A stretch of DNA of 64,000 nt from Ficedula albicollis (Eukaryota; Chordata; Aves; Passeriformes; Muscicapidae). Both the position numbers and the translations under genes were made by a program. The notes under the pieces are model-generated. The model was not told where the DNA came from and ran no database searches. It was given only the letters and a program-made list of their open reading frames with translations. Location of the stretch: contig NC_021675.1 of the NCBI RefSeq assembly GCF_000247815.1, positions 64,236,668 to 64,300,667 of the forward strand. Reading direction: 5' to 3'. Below, piece after piece: positions 62,246-64,000 of this stretch (its first letter is position 1; every line of letters begins with the position of its first letter).

Positions 62246-64000
62246 AAGTTGATAAGACCGCGCGTTTTATCCCTGACATATCAGAGACATTGTATATGCC
62301 AGGTGGGGTTGCACTGGTTTGTCTGAATTCATTGCTGGTCTGTGGAAAACCTTTGGAGGTGCTCCACCATCTCCAACCTCAGGAAGTTCATTTGGAGCCA
62401 GAGAAAACGTCCTGCAGAGCAGTTTAAGGAAGGAGGAACATATGGTCAGTCACACTGGGAGTTTGAGCACACTCCTCCTGAGGCACAGCGTGTCACACCG
62501 GATCTTTGTCCATGTGCTTGCCACCTGTCAGGAGCATGCATCTGAAACACTGCCCATAAAAATTAGTACATGAGGGAGTGGGTGTCCATCAGCCCTCCAG
62601 GTGCAGCTGGCCGCAGCTCACAGGAGCTGCAGAAACACGTCTGAAGCTCGGCCACAGCCCCACTCCTGCCAGGATCAGTTTGCACTGAGCTCAGATCTCA
62701 CCATGCTCACCCAACAGGGCAATCCTTGATCAGTACTTAAATCTGAACCCTTTATTTCTCTCCTTTAGACCTCTGATATATCCCCACAGCAGCTCCTGGA
62801 ATGGTTCTCAGCTTCCAGGAGCAGGAGAGCCCACCCTTGCCGAGTCACCGTGCTGGGAAGCTTGCTGGAGAAATGGTGCAGAAAAATCAACAGTGTCAGT
62901 GTTTTGTATATATGGTTACAGAGCAAGGAGAAACACCAATGTCAGATTTCCCAGGCTTCCATACACTCCCCCATGGAGACCCCCCCAACACAGCCAGGGG
63001 TGCAGGAGCAGAGCTGTGATGGGCTAACCCTGAGCAGGAATTGCCTCTTTATTTCCAGCAGCACAGTCCCTGAGGACAGAGCAAGCTGGAGTCAGCAGGC
63101 AAGAAAAGGACAGACTGGGGAGGGAGTTTGTGGGAAGCACAGTAAGAAAAATGCTTCCCTTGGAAAGGTGTTGTAACAAAGATAAAATGCTTCAGATGTC
63201 AACAGGATACCACAGGATCCCAGAAAAACCCACACAGCTTCTCTGCTGCAGAACTGTTCATTCACAAAATAGTTTTTCTTCCTCATATTCAGGTTATTAC
63301 AGATAGTTTCTGTACTGCCAGGGCTGCACTGACCAGCAGTGTGAGACTTTTCATAGCTGCAGCTGCTCAGGCAGAATCAGGCACCTGAACATAAAGGGAC
63401 CTTCTGTAGGTATTTCCTTCCCTTCCCCTGACAGAGTAACTGGAGCAGTGTAAGCAACTTTATATTGACATAATTCATCCCCATTGGGGGTGTTATATCA
63501 TGTTAGAGAGATTTAGATGGTTGATGTGATAAAACTTGTGAATAGAGAAGCTGGTAGGATCATGAATAAGTTTTTTTAGTCCTTGCACTCTACATGACTC
63601 ACAGTAACTCAAACTTGTAAGAATAACAGTGTATAAATTGGCCAGCACTAAGCCCCTTTGCCAAGACAGATCAGTTTTTAACTACCTGCATGCTTGAACC
63701 TTCCACAGCCACAGAAATCTTGCACAAGGATAACAGGTTTGCTCCTAAGTAACACATTATCTAAAGAACCAAACTTTCCAAAGGAAACCAGTGATTCTGG
63801 ACTGCTTTATACCTAAATGCCAGTCCTGAGAGAACTTATAAGGTATCTTAAATGGGAACTGCTCTTTGTAAGGGAAATAATGATAAGGATGCAATCTCTG
63901 AAAGATACAGATTGTTCTGCAGAGGGCTGTTTTCTTATCTTCAGGGCATTCTTGGGGAAGAGAAAAGAGTCAAAAAAAGTGCTGAGGAAGAAGGAAAGAG
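62246..64000. other. Gene-free unique sequence to window end
   Basis: No gene, RNA or named repeat is recognised. Open frames of about 108 codons near 62850-63176 overlap others and match nothing known. Confidence 0.55.

Overview
The window looks like non-coding nuclear DNA from a bird, most likely a passerine. I find no protein-coding gene or functional RNA gene I can support. The avian call rests on several CR1 LINE 3' ends, which carry the typical block before the ATTCTATG-type octamer tail. It also rests on one SINE at 48846-48980, with a tRNA-Ile-like head and a CR1-type tail. That architecture matches TguSINE1, a family known from passerine birds. The remaining sequence has the AT-rich, CpG-poor texture of an intron or gene desert. 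The neighbouring gene cannot be named from this sequence.

Layout: 1-11376 is unique non-coding DNA with an isolated CpG cluster (1975-2028) and a MIR-like relic. From 11377 to 18278, a 2.6-2.7 kb segment is present twice in direct orientation. The two copies are separated by 1,564 uninterrupted C residues. They differ by only a handful of substitutions plus three 56-74 bp micro-duplication differences, which is what two alleles placed in series would look like. From 19105 to 21790 lie two degraded CR1 LINE fragments in which reverse-transcriptase remnants can still be read through stops. A 56 bp inverted repeat spans 23581-24385. From 27 kb to 41 kb the sequence is mostly unique, with MIR-like relics and short tandem duplications. 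A second perfect poly-C run (650 nt) starts at 41750, directly against a TA/TATTA microsatellite. A third (56 nt) lies at 57442. From 45 kb to 62 kb there are further CR1 fragments, the SINE, and three stretches that look like conserved non-coding elements (about 49480-49740, 56240-56450, 61690-61960).

The most unusual property is structural. There are three pure poly-C runs on the same strand, one of them exactly at a duplication junction. There are also more than a dozen two-copy tandem duplications with units of 26-155 bp and copies differing by a few bases. The simplest reading is assembly artefact: retained haplotype duplication, serialised heterozygous bubbles and runaway homopolymer. 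A real biology of poly(dG:dC) tracts and replication template switching is the alternative that raw reads would settle. The open reading frames seen are chance frames, or frames through homopolymer, and none is annotated as a gene.
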